Assembly (NCBI RefSeq): GCF_031624395.1
Contig: NZ_JAMQON010000003.1
Span: 1-64,000 of the forward strand
Source of the DNA: Halomicroarcula saliterrae
GTDB lineage: Archaea > Halobacteriota > Halobacteria > Halobacteriales > Haloarculaceae
Length of the DNA stretch: 64,000 bases
Direction of reading: 5' to 3'
Of the stretch, positions 54,623 through 62,884 are shown piece by piece. The notes under the pieces are model-generated. The model did not search any database. It was not told the DNA's origin and worked only from the letters and a program-made list of their open reading frames with translations. Within the stretch, counting starts at the first letter, position 1; each line of letters opens with the position of its first letter. The translations under genes and the position numbers were made by a program.

Positions 54623-55577
54623 CGTCCGAGTCGGGGGCAGGGCGCTCGGCGAGGTCGCGTTCGACCCTCGCTACGAGTGTCTCAAGTGCGTCCAGCGAGC
54701 GCGGCCGGGTGAGCCGACAGACGTCGACGGCATCGGCCAGCGTCCCGCAGGCGTCGAGGTGTGCCTGCTGTGCCGTCCGGTCCGTGGCCCGATAGATGGC
54801 GTAGCTCGCTTTGAGGAGCCCGAAGACCCCCCGCTGGGCCGACAGTCGCTCGATATCGACGTCGGCCCCGTCGGTCAGGAGATACACCGCCGCCAGTGGG
54901 TACGTGCCCGCTGCGAAGCGGTCCTCGACCGCCACTTCGGCCGTCGCCTCGCTCGACTGGCCGAGCCCCAGCGCCGCGCTCGCGCGGGCGTCGACGCTGA
55001 GAGACGGTGCGCCCGAGGGGACGACTGGCCTCCCGGCCGGGTCACACGGGAGCACGTCGTCCGTCAGCAGGTCGTGCCCGGCGGCGAGGAACGCACCGGC
55101 AGTGGTCGACTTCCCGCGTCCGGACGGACCCGCGAAGGCCACGGCGCGGCCGTCGATAACCACTGCGCTCGCGTGCAAGACGACGGCCCCCTGCTGGACG
55201 AGTGCCGACCGCAGACCCGGCCCCCGGACGAACCGCCGTCGAGCAGCCGCGGTGCTCTCGGGTACCGGTGACAGCGTCAGCTCCCTGCCGTCACGAATCC
55301 GCAGCGTCCCGACGCCGTCGTAGAACCAGTAGAACGTCCCGGAGGCCGTCTCGTGGACGGTGAACTCCCCTTCGGGGTCGGCGTAGACACGAGTCGAGGG
55401 GTCGGGAATCTCGGTCGGGTCCGCGGGGAGGGACCCGCGGTCGATGCGTATTTCGGGGCCGACGTGTCCGCTGTCGCCCGGCTCCCGAAGCGACGGGAGC
55501 CGTATCGAGGACCGAACCCGCCGGTCGAAAACAGTGTATTCGCGGGGCTGAGCGTCCGTCGGTACCGTGGGTGTCAC
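54606..55577 (-). CDS. HPr-kinase-like protein of the lasso cluster
   Basis: The 323-residue protein has the layout of lasso-cluster HPr kinase homologs. A beta-rich N-terminal part (ETASGTFYWFYDGVGTLRIR) is followed by LVQQGAVVLHASAVVIDGRA and the P-loop FAGPSGRGKSTTAGAFLAAG near residue 150. HDLLTDDVLP then carries the acidic metal site. Such kinases phosphorylate the precursor peptide in some bacterial lasso systems. It uses a GTG start at 55577, 12 bases after the precursor stop. That the peptide is its substrate is inference; the known enzymes modify a C-terminal Ser, and this precursor ends in Asn. Confidence 0.82.
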   Translation of the reverse strand: MTPTVPTDAQPREYTVFDRRVRSSIRLPSLREPGDSGHVGPEIRIDRGSLPADPTEIPDPSTRVYADPEGEFTVHETASGTFYWFYDGVGTLRIRDGRELTLSPVPESTAAARRRFVRGPGLRSALVQQGAVVLHASAVVIDGRAVAFAGPSGRGKSTTAGAFLAAGHDLLTDDVLPCDPAGRPVVPSGAPSLSVDARASAALGLGQSSEATAEVAVEDRFAAGTYPLAAVYLLTDGADVDIERLSAQRGVFGLLKASYAIYRATDRTAQQAHLDACGTLADAVDVCRLTRPRSLDALETLVARVERDLAERPAPDSDVTPRR

Positions 55578-55589
55578 GCCGCCCGGCAG

Positions 55590-55721
55590 TTAGTTGCCCA
55601 GGCCGCGGCCGTTGTTGCCGGTCGTACCCGAGTTCCCGTCGACGCGGGAGAAGTGCCGTCCTTCAGTGACCGTTTCGATGGGACCGAGCGTCGCGATTTC
55701 GGGGGGTTCGTACGCTTTCAT
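55590..55721 (-). CDS. Lasso peptide precursor
   Basis: This 43-residue peptide starts MKAYEPPEIATLGPIETVTE. The leader fits YxxPx(L/I)xxxGxxxxxT exactly: Tyr4, Pro7, Ile9, Gly13 and Thr19. Thr is expected next to last in the leader, so the core starts at Gly21. The core begins GRHFSRVDG and ends GRGLGN (23 residues). Asp at core position 8 allows a Gly1-Asp8 macrolactam ring; the tail is Gly/Asn/Thr-rich. The cyclase gene lies 66 bases upstream and the kinase gene 12 bases downstream, in one direction. A TATA-like TTGTATCC lies about 25 bases upstream of the ATG. Confidence 0.88.
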   Translation of the reverse strand: MKAYEPPEIATLGPIETVTEGRHFSRVDGNSGTTGNNGRGLGN

Positions 55722-55787
55722 ATGCTCGTATCTTGGCGGCCGGATACAAGAAGATTACGGCCAGTAGACCCCGGAATATACGCCGCG

Positions 55788-57659
55788 TTACGAGGGGATT
55801 CGCTGTAGCCACCGTTCGAGCGTCGTCGCCATGGCCAGGGTTCTGGCGTCGCTCGCGGTCAGGCCGTTCCGGAGCCGCCCGACGGCGTTCGCGAGCGCGT
55901 CGCCGTCGAGATAGCGACCGACTGCCGGCTCGCCGTCGGCCAGCGTCCGCTCGACGAGGTCGGTGTCGTATCGCTGGAGGCCGTAGACGACGTTAGGCGA
56001 GAACTCGGCCTTGTCGGTCCGGTCGCGGACAGCCGCGGGCAGGACGTCTGCCAGCGCCCGCCTGACGATGGTCCGGTCGAGGCCGTCGCTGACGGTGTGT
56101 CCGGGCGGGAGCGCCACGGCGAACTCGACGAGCCGCTTGTCGAAGTACGGGAACCGCGGTTCGACGCCGTGTGCCGCCCCCGCGATATCGTTGAGTTCGA
56201 GGTTGAACGCCGGCTCGTCCGTCGTCAGCGCCCGCCGGCGAATCGCCCGCTGTGTCCGCGGTTGGCCGCGGCGCTGGTCGGCAGCGATGCGGTCGACGAG
56301 CCCGGACCGACGGGCGAACCCGCCGTCGAGCGGCGCAAACGCCATGTCGAGGTAGTCCGCCTCGTCGAAGCGCCGGTGGTAGAGCCGCCGGAGCCGGTCG
56401 GGCACCAGCGGTCGAGCGATGTCGTCCCACAGCGCGTCCCGGGCGTCGAGCCACGGGTAGTTGTCCAGATACCCCCGGAACTCGCGGGCGAACGTCGGGA
56501 GCTGTCCGCGGCCGAGGAGCCCGCGGAGGTAGCCCCGAACGTCGGACCCCATCGTCTGGTCGCCCCCGTAGCCGTTGAGCACGACGCCGGTGTCACACTG
56601 CCCGGCGACCTCGAACAGCCGCCAGATGAGCATACACAGCGAGGGGTAGTAGGGCTGGCCGCGGTGGTCGAGATGCCTGTCGAGCCCGACCAGCGGGCCG
56701 ATTCCGTCGCCGTCGACGTAGTGGGGGTCGAAGGCGCCGCTGCCGAGGACAGCGTCGATGTAGCGCCCCTCGTCGCAGGCCTCGACGGTGTCGAAGACGG
56801 CCGAGAACGTCCGCAGCGGCGGCGCTCCGGCCGCGGCTCGCTGTGTGGCGGCGACACCGGCTATCGAGGAGGAGTCCAGCCCGCCGGAGAGCAGCGACCC
56901 CACCGGCCCGACGCTGCGGCGGCGGTCGGCGACCGCCCGCTCGAACAGGTCCCGGAACCGCTCGTCGTAGGCGGAGCGGTGGGCCTCGGGCAGCGGGTCG
57001 ACCTCGGAGAGCGACCAGTACCGCGTGCGGTCGAGCCCGTCGTCGGTCACGACCAGCCGGTGGGCCGGCGGGAGCCGCGAGACGTCCTCGTAGAACGTCC
57101 GCGAGGAGTCGGCGAACCGGCCCACCAGGAAGTCGCCGATTCGGTGTTCGTCCGGGGCCGACCGCACGCCGTCGAGTCCCAGCAGTGGCCCCGGCTCCGA
57201 GGCGAGCGCGACGCCGCCGTCGGCCGTCTCGGCGTAGTACACCGGCTTGACACCCATGTGGTCCCGGGCACAGACGAGCCGTCGACGCTCGGGGTCCCAG
57301 ACGACGGCTGCGAACGCGCCGACGAGGTGACGGGGGTAGTCGACCCCCCAGCGGCGGTAGGCGTGGGCGACGAGGTCGGTGTCGGGCACCTCGCTCGCGA
57401 CGCCGAACGCCGCGCACAGCTCGGCCCGGTTGTCCAGCCGCAGGGCCGCGGTGACGACGACGCCGTCGACCTGTCTCGGGAACGACCGGCCGCGGGCTTC
57501 GGGGAGCGTGCAGTTGTGCTGGTGGCCGAGTGCGACGGCGTCGCCACACCAGTACCCCGACCCCTGTGGCCCCCGATGGGACTGGGCCGCCGTCAGCTGC
57601 CGAACCGCTGGCGCCGCCGAGGTGCCGTCCCCACACAGCACCGCGCTGATTCCACTCAC
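55788..57659 (-). CDS. Lasso peptide cyclase, asparagine-synthetase-like
   Basis: The 623-residue protein has an inactive glutaminase-type N-terminal domain (VSGISAVLCG, SHRGPQGSGYW, RLDNRAELCAAFG; the catalytic Cys2 is absent). The ATP-pyrophosphatase core follows, with LLSGGLDSSSIAGVA, LNGYGGDQTMGSD and RFPYFDKRLVEFAVALP. This combination next to a YxxP-leader precursor marks a lasso cyclase, which activates the ring Asp or Glu and closes the macrolactam. The GTG at 57659 is chosen because it gives the family start [M/V]SGI; an AAATTATT box lies about 30 bases upstream. It is divergent from taw2. Confidence 0.9.
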   Translation of the reverse strand: MSGISAVLCGDGTSAAPAVRQLTAAQSHRGPQGSGYWCGDAVALGHQHNCTLPEARGRSFPRQVDGVVVTAALRLDNRAELCAAFGVASEVPDTDLVAHAYRRWGVDYPRHLVGAFAAVVWDPERRRLVCARDHMGVKPVYYAETADGGVALASEPGPLLGLDGVRSAPDEHRIGDFLVGRFADSSRTFYEDVSRLPPAHRLVVTDDGLDRTRYWSLSEVDPLPEAHRSAYDERFRDLFERAVADRRRSVGPVGSLLSGGLDSSSIAGVAATQRAAAGAPPLRTFSAVFDTVEACDEGRYIDAVLGSGAFDPHYVDGDGIGPLVGLDRHLDHRGQPYYPSLCMLIWRLFEVAGQCDTGVVLNGYGGDQTMGSDVRGYLRGLLGRGQLPTFAREFRGYLDNYPWLDARDALWDDIARPLVPDRLRRLYHRRFDEADYLDMAFAPLDGGFARRSGLVDRIAADQRRGQPRTQRAIRRRALTTDEPAFNLELNDIAGAAHGVEPRFPYFDKRLVEFAVALPPGHTVSDGLDRTIVRRALADVLPAAVRDRTDKAEFSPNVVYGLQRYDTDLVERTLADGEPAVGRYLDGDALANAVGRLRNGLTASDARTLAMATTLERWLQRIPS

Positions 57660-57763
57660 TGGCACGCAGTTACCGCAGGGCGGCTGAATAATTTTCGGCG
57701 GCGCTCGCCACGAACGGAGCGTGACGATAACGGTTTGTCCGTCGAGTCCGTCCACCCGCCAAC

Positions 57764-58816
57764 GTGGAATCACAGGACTGCACCGACCTCGCCGTCGTGG
57801 TCGCCAAGCCACGGACCGAATCGGTCATCGACGCGCTCGACACGGAGGGGGTCTACGACGCCGACCGGAGCGTCCAGCCGTGGGACGCGGAGAGCGTCGC
57901 CGTCCCCGTGACCGCGCCGCCCGAGACCGTCGAGGTCCGCGAGGTCGTCCGGCAGGTCGGCGAGCGGCGGCTGCGGAACCTGGCGGACCACCTCCGCCAG
58001 CGCGGGTGGAGCGAGGCCGAAATCGACGCGGCCCCGTCCTCGTGGGCGGCCATCGGCAGCGTCGTCCTCGTCGAACTGGGCGAGACGCCCCGGCCGGCGG
58101 CGGTCGGCGAGGCGCTGCTCGCCCTGCACGGCGAGGCCGACACGGTGCTCGCTCGCAACGGCATCGACGGCGTCCACCGCGAGCCCGACGTGACCGTCAT
58201 CGCCGGCGAGGGCGACACCGAGACGGTCCACACGGAACACGGGACCGAGTACGCGCTGGACCTCGCCGAGGTGATGTTCTCACCGGGGAACAAGGCCGAG
58301 CGGGCCCGGATGGGCGAGCGGGTGCAGGCCGGCGAGCGGGTGCTCGACATGTTCGCCGGCATCGGCTACTTCACGCTCCCGATGGCCCGGGCCGGCGCGG
58401 AGGTCACCGCCGTCGAGCACAACCCGACGGCCTTCCGCTATCTCGTCGAGAACACGATGCGCAACGGCGTCGACGGGCTGGTCCACCCCTACCGAGCGGA
58501 CTGTCGTGACGTCGTCGAGGCGGGCATCGACGGCGGCCCGGTCGACCGCGTGGTGATGGGCCACTACGAGGCGAGCGAGCCGGACGGCGACGGCGGCTAC
58601 GCGTATCTCGACCACGCCCTCGACGCGCTCGCACCCGGCGGGGTCGTCCACGTCCACGAGACGACCCCGGAGGCGCTGGTGTTCGAGCGCCCCGTCGAGC
58701 GCCTGACGGCCGCGGCGGTCGCTGCGGGCCGCTCGGTCGAGGTGCTGGACACCAGACGCGTCAAGAGCCACAGCGAGGGCGTCGCCCACGTCGTCGTGGA
58801 CGCGAGAATCGAGTAG
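57764..58816 (+). CDS. Trm5/Taw2-type tRNA-modifying enzyme
   Basis: The 350-residue protein has an N-terminal region (residues 1-110) and a Rossmann domain with VLDMFAGIGYFTLPMARAGA, the SAM site, then AVEHNPTAFRYLVEN. This is the layout of Trm5 and of Taw2, which work on the base next to the anticodon of tRNA-Phe. The motif at the catalytic place is MGHYEAS, not the NPPY or NLP type, which favours the Taw2 (aminocarboxypropyl transfer) branch over methylation. The start is GTG at 57764. It converges on cetZ, with four bases between stops. Confidence 0.82.
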   Translation: MESQDCTDLAVVVAKPRTESVIDALDTEGVYDADRSVQPWDAESVAVPVTAPPETVEVREVVRQVGERRLRNLADHLRQRGWSEAEIDAAPSSWAAIGSVVLVELGETPRPAAVGEALLALHGEADTVLARNGIDGVHREPDVTVIAGEGDTETVHTEHGTEYALDLAEVMFSPGNKAERARMGERVQAGERVLDMFAGIGYFTLPMARAGAEVTAVEHNPTAFRYLVENTMRNGVDGLVHPYRADCRDVVEAGIDGGPVDRVVMGHYEASEPDGDGGYAYLDHALDALAPGGVVHVHETTPEALVFERPVERLTAAAVAAGRSVEVLDTRRVKSHSEGVAHVVVDARIE

Positions 58817-58820
58817 GGGC

Positions 58821-59972
58821 TCAAAACAGCGGCTTCAGGTCGCCGTCACCGCTCCACAGCAGGTCCGAGAGGCGGTCGTCGGCCGTCTCGCTGAGCTCGC
58901 GCATCGACTGCTGGGTCTCGATGGCGACCGCCTGCAGCTCCTTGACCCGCGGGATGTCGCTCACGCCGGAGAGCAACACCGCCGCCGCGACCTCGTCGGC
59001 ATCGGGCACCGGGAAGTCCCCGCCCCGGACCTCCATCGTCCCGGTGGCCTCCTCCAGCCACGTTCGGGCCTTCTCGACGCCGCTTCGGGAGAGCATCTCC
59101 GGCGGGCCGGCGACGACCACCAGCGCGCGCTCGGCGCTGGTAATCTCACAGGGGAGCGTGAGGCGCCCGAGCGTGGCCTGACGCACCAAAGCGAGGATGC
59201 GCGGGGTGGCGTCGCTGACGTCGGCGCGGCCCTTGCCGCCGAAGAGCCCGCGTTTGCGCTCGATTGGCGAACTGGCGTAGCCGAAGGTCGAGACGCCGCC
59301 ACAGCCCAGCGTGTTGATTATCTCGCTGGCGTCGACCACCTGCTCGGGGACCGCCGTGCCGTCGGTCTCGCCGGCGGCGAAGAGGACGCCAAAGCGGCGG
59401 GCCAGTTCCTCGTTCGCTTTCGCGAACCCGCTGGCGAGGCTGTCGGCGCCACTCGCCATCGTGTCGTTGTCGTAGACCACGAGGTTGTCGACTTCGCGGA
59501 CGAACGTCTGGAACGAGCGGGCGGCGTTGAGCGTGTAGATGCCGCCCTCGTCCTTGCCGGGCAGCAGCCCAAGCCCGTAGACGGGCTCTTCGTAGCGACG
59601 GCGCAGTTCCTTCGCGAGATACGGCGCGACGCCCGACCCCGTGCCGCCGCCCAGCCCGGCGACGAGCATGAACGCGTCTATCTCGTGGGTGGGCATCCCC
59701 GCGACTGCGTCCATGACCACGTCGCTGTCGTCGGCGGCGATCTCGGCCCCGAGTTCGTTGTCGGCGCCGACGCCGTGGCCCTTGACGCGGTCGGTCCCGA
59801 TGAGCAGTCGCTTCGAGACGGGAACCCGTTCGAGGCCGAGCAGGTCGGCCTTGGCCGTGTTGACCGCGAGCGCGTCGACGACGATGTCGCTGTCAGTCCG
59901 GTCGGCGTACTCTAAGAACGCATCCGTCACCTTGCCGCCGGCCTGTCCGACCCCGAGAAGTGCGAGACGCAT
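58821..59972 (-). CDS. cetZ: Tubulin-like protein CetZ
   Basis: CetZ proteins are haloarchaeal tubulin/FtsZ relatives that control cell shape and motility. The 383-residue protein begins MRLALLGVGQAGGKVTDAFL and has the GTP motif AGLGGGTGSGVAP near residue 107. The family-specific VKGHGVGADNELGAE near 65 and the T7-type GGVSTFGYASSP follow. The TATA-like CTGTTAAGCC at about 59994-60004 is 22-32 bases upstream, so the message is leaderless. Confidence 0.93.
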   Translation of the reverse strand: MRLALLGVGQAGGKVTDAFLEYADRTDSDIVVDALAVNTAKADLLGLERVPVSKRLLIGTDRVKGHGVGADNELGAEIAADDSDVVMDAVAGMPTHEIDAFMLVAGLGGGTGSGVAPYLAKELRRRYEEPVYGLGLLPGKDEGGIYTLNAARSFQTFVREVDNLVVYDNDTMASGADSLASGFAKANEELARRFGVLFAAGETDGTAVPEQVVDASEIINTLGCGGVSTFGYASSPIERKRGLFGGKGRADVSDATPRILALVRQATLGRLTLPCEITSAERALVVVAGPPEMLSRSGVEKARTWLEEATGTMEVRGGDFPVPDADEVAAAVLLSGVSDIPRVKELQAVAIETQQSMRELSETADDRLSDLLWSGDGDLKPLF

Positions 59973-60240
59973 GTGGTGACAGTGTGGGACTGTCGGCTTA
60001 ACAGTATGGAACGATTCGGCCGGAAGTCGGGCGCTTCCGCCGGCTTTCCGGTCGAGATTGGACGAGAGCCCGGCCAGATTCGTGTCAGAGCTCGGGAGAT
60101 ACCCGTCGTATCGAACCCGCTCTGTGCGGCCGATGACGCTGCCGACCGAACCCCGCCCCGCGTTCCCCGGGACGACCGCGGCTCACGCTGGAGTCAGCGG
60201 GCGTCGTAACGCCTAATTGGCTGTCGGCGAAAGGGGTGCC

Positions 60241-60327
60241 ATGAACAGACAGCAGATACTCGCCATCATTCTCGTCTTCCTGATGGTCGGTTCGTCGTTT
60301 ATCTACGGCGCCTCGTTCCTGATCTAG
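60241..60327 (+). CDS. 28-residue membrane microprotein
   Basis: The frame starts MNRQQILAIILVFLMVGSSF and ends in GASFLI, one hydrophobic helix with a short basic start. It is too short for normal gene finding. Support comes from a TATA-like CCTAATTGG about 27 bases upstream, clean start and stop codons, and haloarchaeal peptides of the same kind that I recall. Its TAG overlaps the stop of the convergent helicase gene by four bases (CTAG). Role unknown. Confidence 0.65.
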   Translation: MNRQQILAIILVFLMVGSSFIYGASFLI

Positions 60328-62036
60328 TCCCAGACGTCCGAGAGGGGGTGGGTACCGCTCGACCGGGACCGCGAGCGGTCGTGCCGACGTTTCGAGCCCG
60401 CGAGCGCCTGCTCCGGGGAGAACTCCGGAAGCGCCGGCTCGGAGACGCGGTCCACCTGCGCCCCGAACCAGTCGGGCATGTCCGTCCGGGCGCGCTCGAA
60501 GAGGTCGAGCAGCGAGCTGTCGGCGAGGTAGGTCGCGCCGTGGTCGTCGGGCGCCCGGACGACTCGCCCACAGGCCTGAATGACGGTTCGGAGCGCGGTC
60601 CGGTAGTACCAGCCCCACTGGCCGTCCTCCAGCCGGCGGGCGACCCGTGAGTCCCGGGTGTTGGGATACGGCGCCTTGCACAGCACCTGCCAGCGACAGA
60701 GGTCGCCCTCCAAGTCCAGAGCCTCCTCCATCTTCACCGAGAGGAACAGGTCGGGGTTGTCGCTGCGCTTCCAGGCCGAGAGCGCGCCGTCGCGGTCCTC
60801 GGTGTCGTGGCTGCGCACGCGCGAGCCGACGCCGAAGTCGGTCAACAGCTCGTCCAGTCGCTCCTGAATCGCGTAGGAGTGACAGTGGACCAGCCCCTTC
60901 TCGTCGGGGTGGCGGGCCATCGCCCGGACGATGGCCCGCGCGACTTTCGGAAGGGTGTCGTCACGGTGTTCGAAGGTCATCTTCCCCTGCGTGACGTCGT
61001 ACAGCGGGCGGTTCTCGACGGGGAAGGTGTGACCGACCTCGACCAGGGCCACGTCGGCGGGGTCGAGGCCGACGTTCCGACAGAACGCGTCCTTGTTGAG
61101 GATGGTCGCCGACAGCAGGGCGAACCGGTTGCCCCGGTCCCAGACGGTGTGTTTGAGATACTTCTCGGGGTTCATCGGTTTGACCGTCACCGGCGCGCCC
61201 TCGCCGCCGTTCTGGTCGACGACCCACGTGGTCGCGCTCTCGGGGTCCCGGTAGTCCTCCTGAAACCACGAGAGGTCGCTGCGGAGTTTGTTCAGCGAGT
61301 CCCGCTCTGCCACCTCGTCGGGCGTGAGTTCGGCGTTGCCCCGCAGCTCTTTGACCCGCCGTTCGGTGACGTGTTCGATGCGCTCGGCGAATCTGACGGC
61401 CTCGTCGAGCCCGTCGAGGTCGGGGACGTCGAGTTCGCCCCAGAACGGAATCGTCGAGGGCGACAGCTCGATGGTGGCGTACATCTCGGCCCACTCGCCC
61501 AAGCCGTGGGCCTCGTCGACGACGACCACGTCGCGCTTCCCGAACACGTCGCTGCCGGCGGTCTGCATGAAGTACGCGAGCGTCATCGCGGCGATGCGCC
61601 GGTTCGAGGCGATAGCGCGGTCCGAGAAGTACGGACACCGGTGTTTCACCTGGCAGTCGAACTCCCGTTCGCGGACACAGGGGGCCTGATTGACCGGCGT
61701 GTCCGTCTCCCCCGGGAGGATGCAGTCGTAGTTGTTCTTCCCACGGATGACACAGAGGTCTTCTAACAGACTGTCCTCGGCCACGTCGTCGAGCTGTGAG
61801 ACCTGCGGCGTCGTGTAGTAGGCGTCGACGACCTGTTCGGGGGCGGCCTCGCCCGCGGTCCGGGCACAGCCGGCGATAGCCCGCGCGAGCAGGGACTTCC
61901 CGCTGCCCGTCGGGGCGCGGACGAGGACGACGTCCTTGCCGCGCTCGAAGGCCGCGCGGATGTCGGCGAGCGCCTGCTTCTGGTTCCCCCGATGGCTCGG
62001 GGCCGGGAACTCGTCGTGAATCCGCGCGGGGTACAC
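60324..62036 (-). CDS. Rad3/XPD-family DNA helicase
   Basis: The 570-residue protein has motif I VRAPTGSGKSLLARAIA near residue 40 and DEAH in VVVVDEAHGLGEWAEM. Four cysteines between them (LCVIRG, YDCILPG, APCVRE, DCQVKHRCPYF) match the iron-sulfur cluster of XPD/DinG helicases. Motif VI is seen as IQACGRVVRAPDDHG. The C-terminal 40 residues are basic and Ser-rich. It unwinds DNA 5'-to-3' in this family, with a role in repair. A GGTTTAGG box about 27 bases upstream supports the ATG. Confidence 0.92.
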   Translation of the reverse strand: MYPARIHDEFPAPSHRGNQKQALADIRAAFERGKDVVLVRAPTGSGKSLLARAIAGCARTAGEAAPEQVVDAYYTTPQVSQLDDVAEDSLLEDLCVIRGKNNYDCILPGETDTPVNQAPCVREREFDCQVKHRCPYFSDRAIASNRRIAAMTLAYFMQTAGSDVFGKRDVVVVDEAHGLGEWAEMYATIELSPSTIPFWGELDVPDLDGLDEAVRFAERIEHVTERRVKELRGNAELTPDEVAERDSLNKLRSDLSWFQEDYRDPESATTWVVDQNGGEGAPVTVKPMNPEKYLKHTVWDRGNRFALLSATILNKDAFCRNVGLDPADVALVEVGHTFPVENRPLYDVTQGKMTFEHRDDTLPKVARAIVRAMARHPDEKGLVHCHSYAIQERLDELLTDFGVGSRVRSHDTEDRDGALSAWKRSDNPDLFLSVKMEEALDLEGDLCRWQVLCKAPYPNTRDSRVARRLEDGQWGWYYRTALRTVIQACGRVVRAPDDHGATYLADSSLLDLFERARTDMPDWFGAQVDRVSEPALPEFSPEQALAGSKRRHDRSRSRSSGTHPLSDVWD

Positions 62037-62311
62037 ACCGGAGCGAACGGCCGGGTGGGCCTAAACCTTTCCAGTCGCCACAGCTCGAACAGCGCCGTCT
62101 CCGCCCGCTCGCCGACTCGGCCGTGGCCCCATCGTGTGCCGTGTTGACACTCTCGGCGTGAGACCGTCACCCTTCGCTCGCGAAAATCGGCCGACGGTGG
62201 CGTGGACGGCGCGCAAGCCCGTCGTGTCGTGCCCCGTGGTCACATACACACGGTCGTGATAATGGCACCCTCGCAACTCTTATACATATACCCCCTGTAC
62301 ATTTGATTGCA

Positions 62312-62506
62312 ATGGCAAACGGAAAGGTTGATTTCTTCAACGACACTGGCGGCTACGGTTTCATCTCGACTGAGGACGCGGACGAGGACGTTTTCTTCCA
62401 CATGGAGGACGTTGGCGGTCCGGACCTCGAAGAAGGCGAGGAGATCGAATTCGACATCGAACAGGCCGACAAGGGCCCCCGCGCGACGAACGTCGTCCGC
62501 AACTAA
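62312..62506 (+). CDS. cspA: Cold-shock domain protein
   Basis: The 64-residue protein is a single cold-shock domain: GKVDFFNDTGGYGFIS (RNP1-type) and DVFFHMEDV (RNP2-type) are both intact. It binds single-stranded RNA or DNA. A strong TATA region TTATACATATAC at 62279-62290 lies 22-33 bases before the ATG at 62312, so an upstream in-frame ATA or ATT start is not needed. An 11-bp hairpin follows. Confidence 0.95.
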   Translation: MANGKVDFFNDTGGYGFISTEDADEDVFFHMEDVGGPDLEEGEEIEFDIEQADKGPRATNVVRN

Positions 62507-62533
62507 TACTGCCGGCTGTAAGTTCGCAGAGAT

Positions 62534-62559
62534 ATTCGCCACCCCGATGGGTGGCGAAT
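62534..62559 (+). terminator. Hairpin behind cspA
   Basis: ATTCGCCACCC and GGGTGGCGAAT form a perfect 11-bp stem with the loop CGAT, 28 bases after the cspA stop. TACTTTCGTTCG follows, with short T stretches. A terminator or stabiliser of the cspA message is likely. Confidence 0.65.
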
Positions 62560-62689
62560 TACTTTCGTTCGTTACAGCCACCAGTATACTCGGATCTCCG
62601 GTCGCTTCGGCGACCACATCTGATACTTTGTTTTATCGACGCTCACCGACGAGCGGTCGCCGTGCCGGACCGGCGCTCGCCGAGCGACT

Positions 62690-62830
62690 GTATATAAAAG
62701 CCGGGGCCGAACTGCTGGGCCTGCAACGCTGGGGTGGGATATAGGGGAACCCGCACCGAACCCGAAAGTGCCGGCGGTGTCCCCGCCACCGGCCCTCTTT
62801 GCCCTCACAGCGGTCCCCCCTCCGCTGTGA
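62690..62830 (+). ncRNA. Candidate structured RNA with own promoter
   Basis: A strong TATA box CTGTATATAAAAG (about 62688-62700) has no protein gene within 25-40 bases. Downstream, 62720-62830 is very GC-rich and folds well: GCCGGCGG with CCACCGGC-type pairing at about 62770-62793, and the perfect hairpin TCACAGCGG/CCGCTGTGA at 62805-62830, followed by a C-rich tail. No frame looks coding. It could be a small RNA ending near 62835, or a long leader of the amphi-Trp gene. No known RNA family was recognised. Confidence 0.5.
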
Positions 62831-62884
62831 CACCCCCCATCTCCCCAGTGTTAATTAGTTGACAGCTCGTAGCTGTCGGTACCG

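Noticed and set aside
54606-55577. HPr kinase of a sugar phosphotransferase system
   Set aside because: No HPr or PTS gene is near, and the N-terminal layout and position beside the lasso precursor fit the lasso-associated branch.
57660-57812. Longer start for the lasso cyclase (674 residues)
   Set aside because: The extra 51 residues are Arg/Trp/Pro-rich, lie in the divergent promoter region, and the family start [M/V]SGI is at 57659.
62660-62830. SRP RNA, RNase P RNA or tmRNA
   Set aside because: The stretch is only about 110 bases and lacks the conserved cores of these RNAs, such as the RNase P GAGGAAAGTC-type motif.
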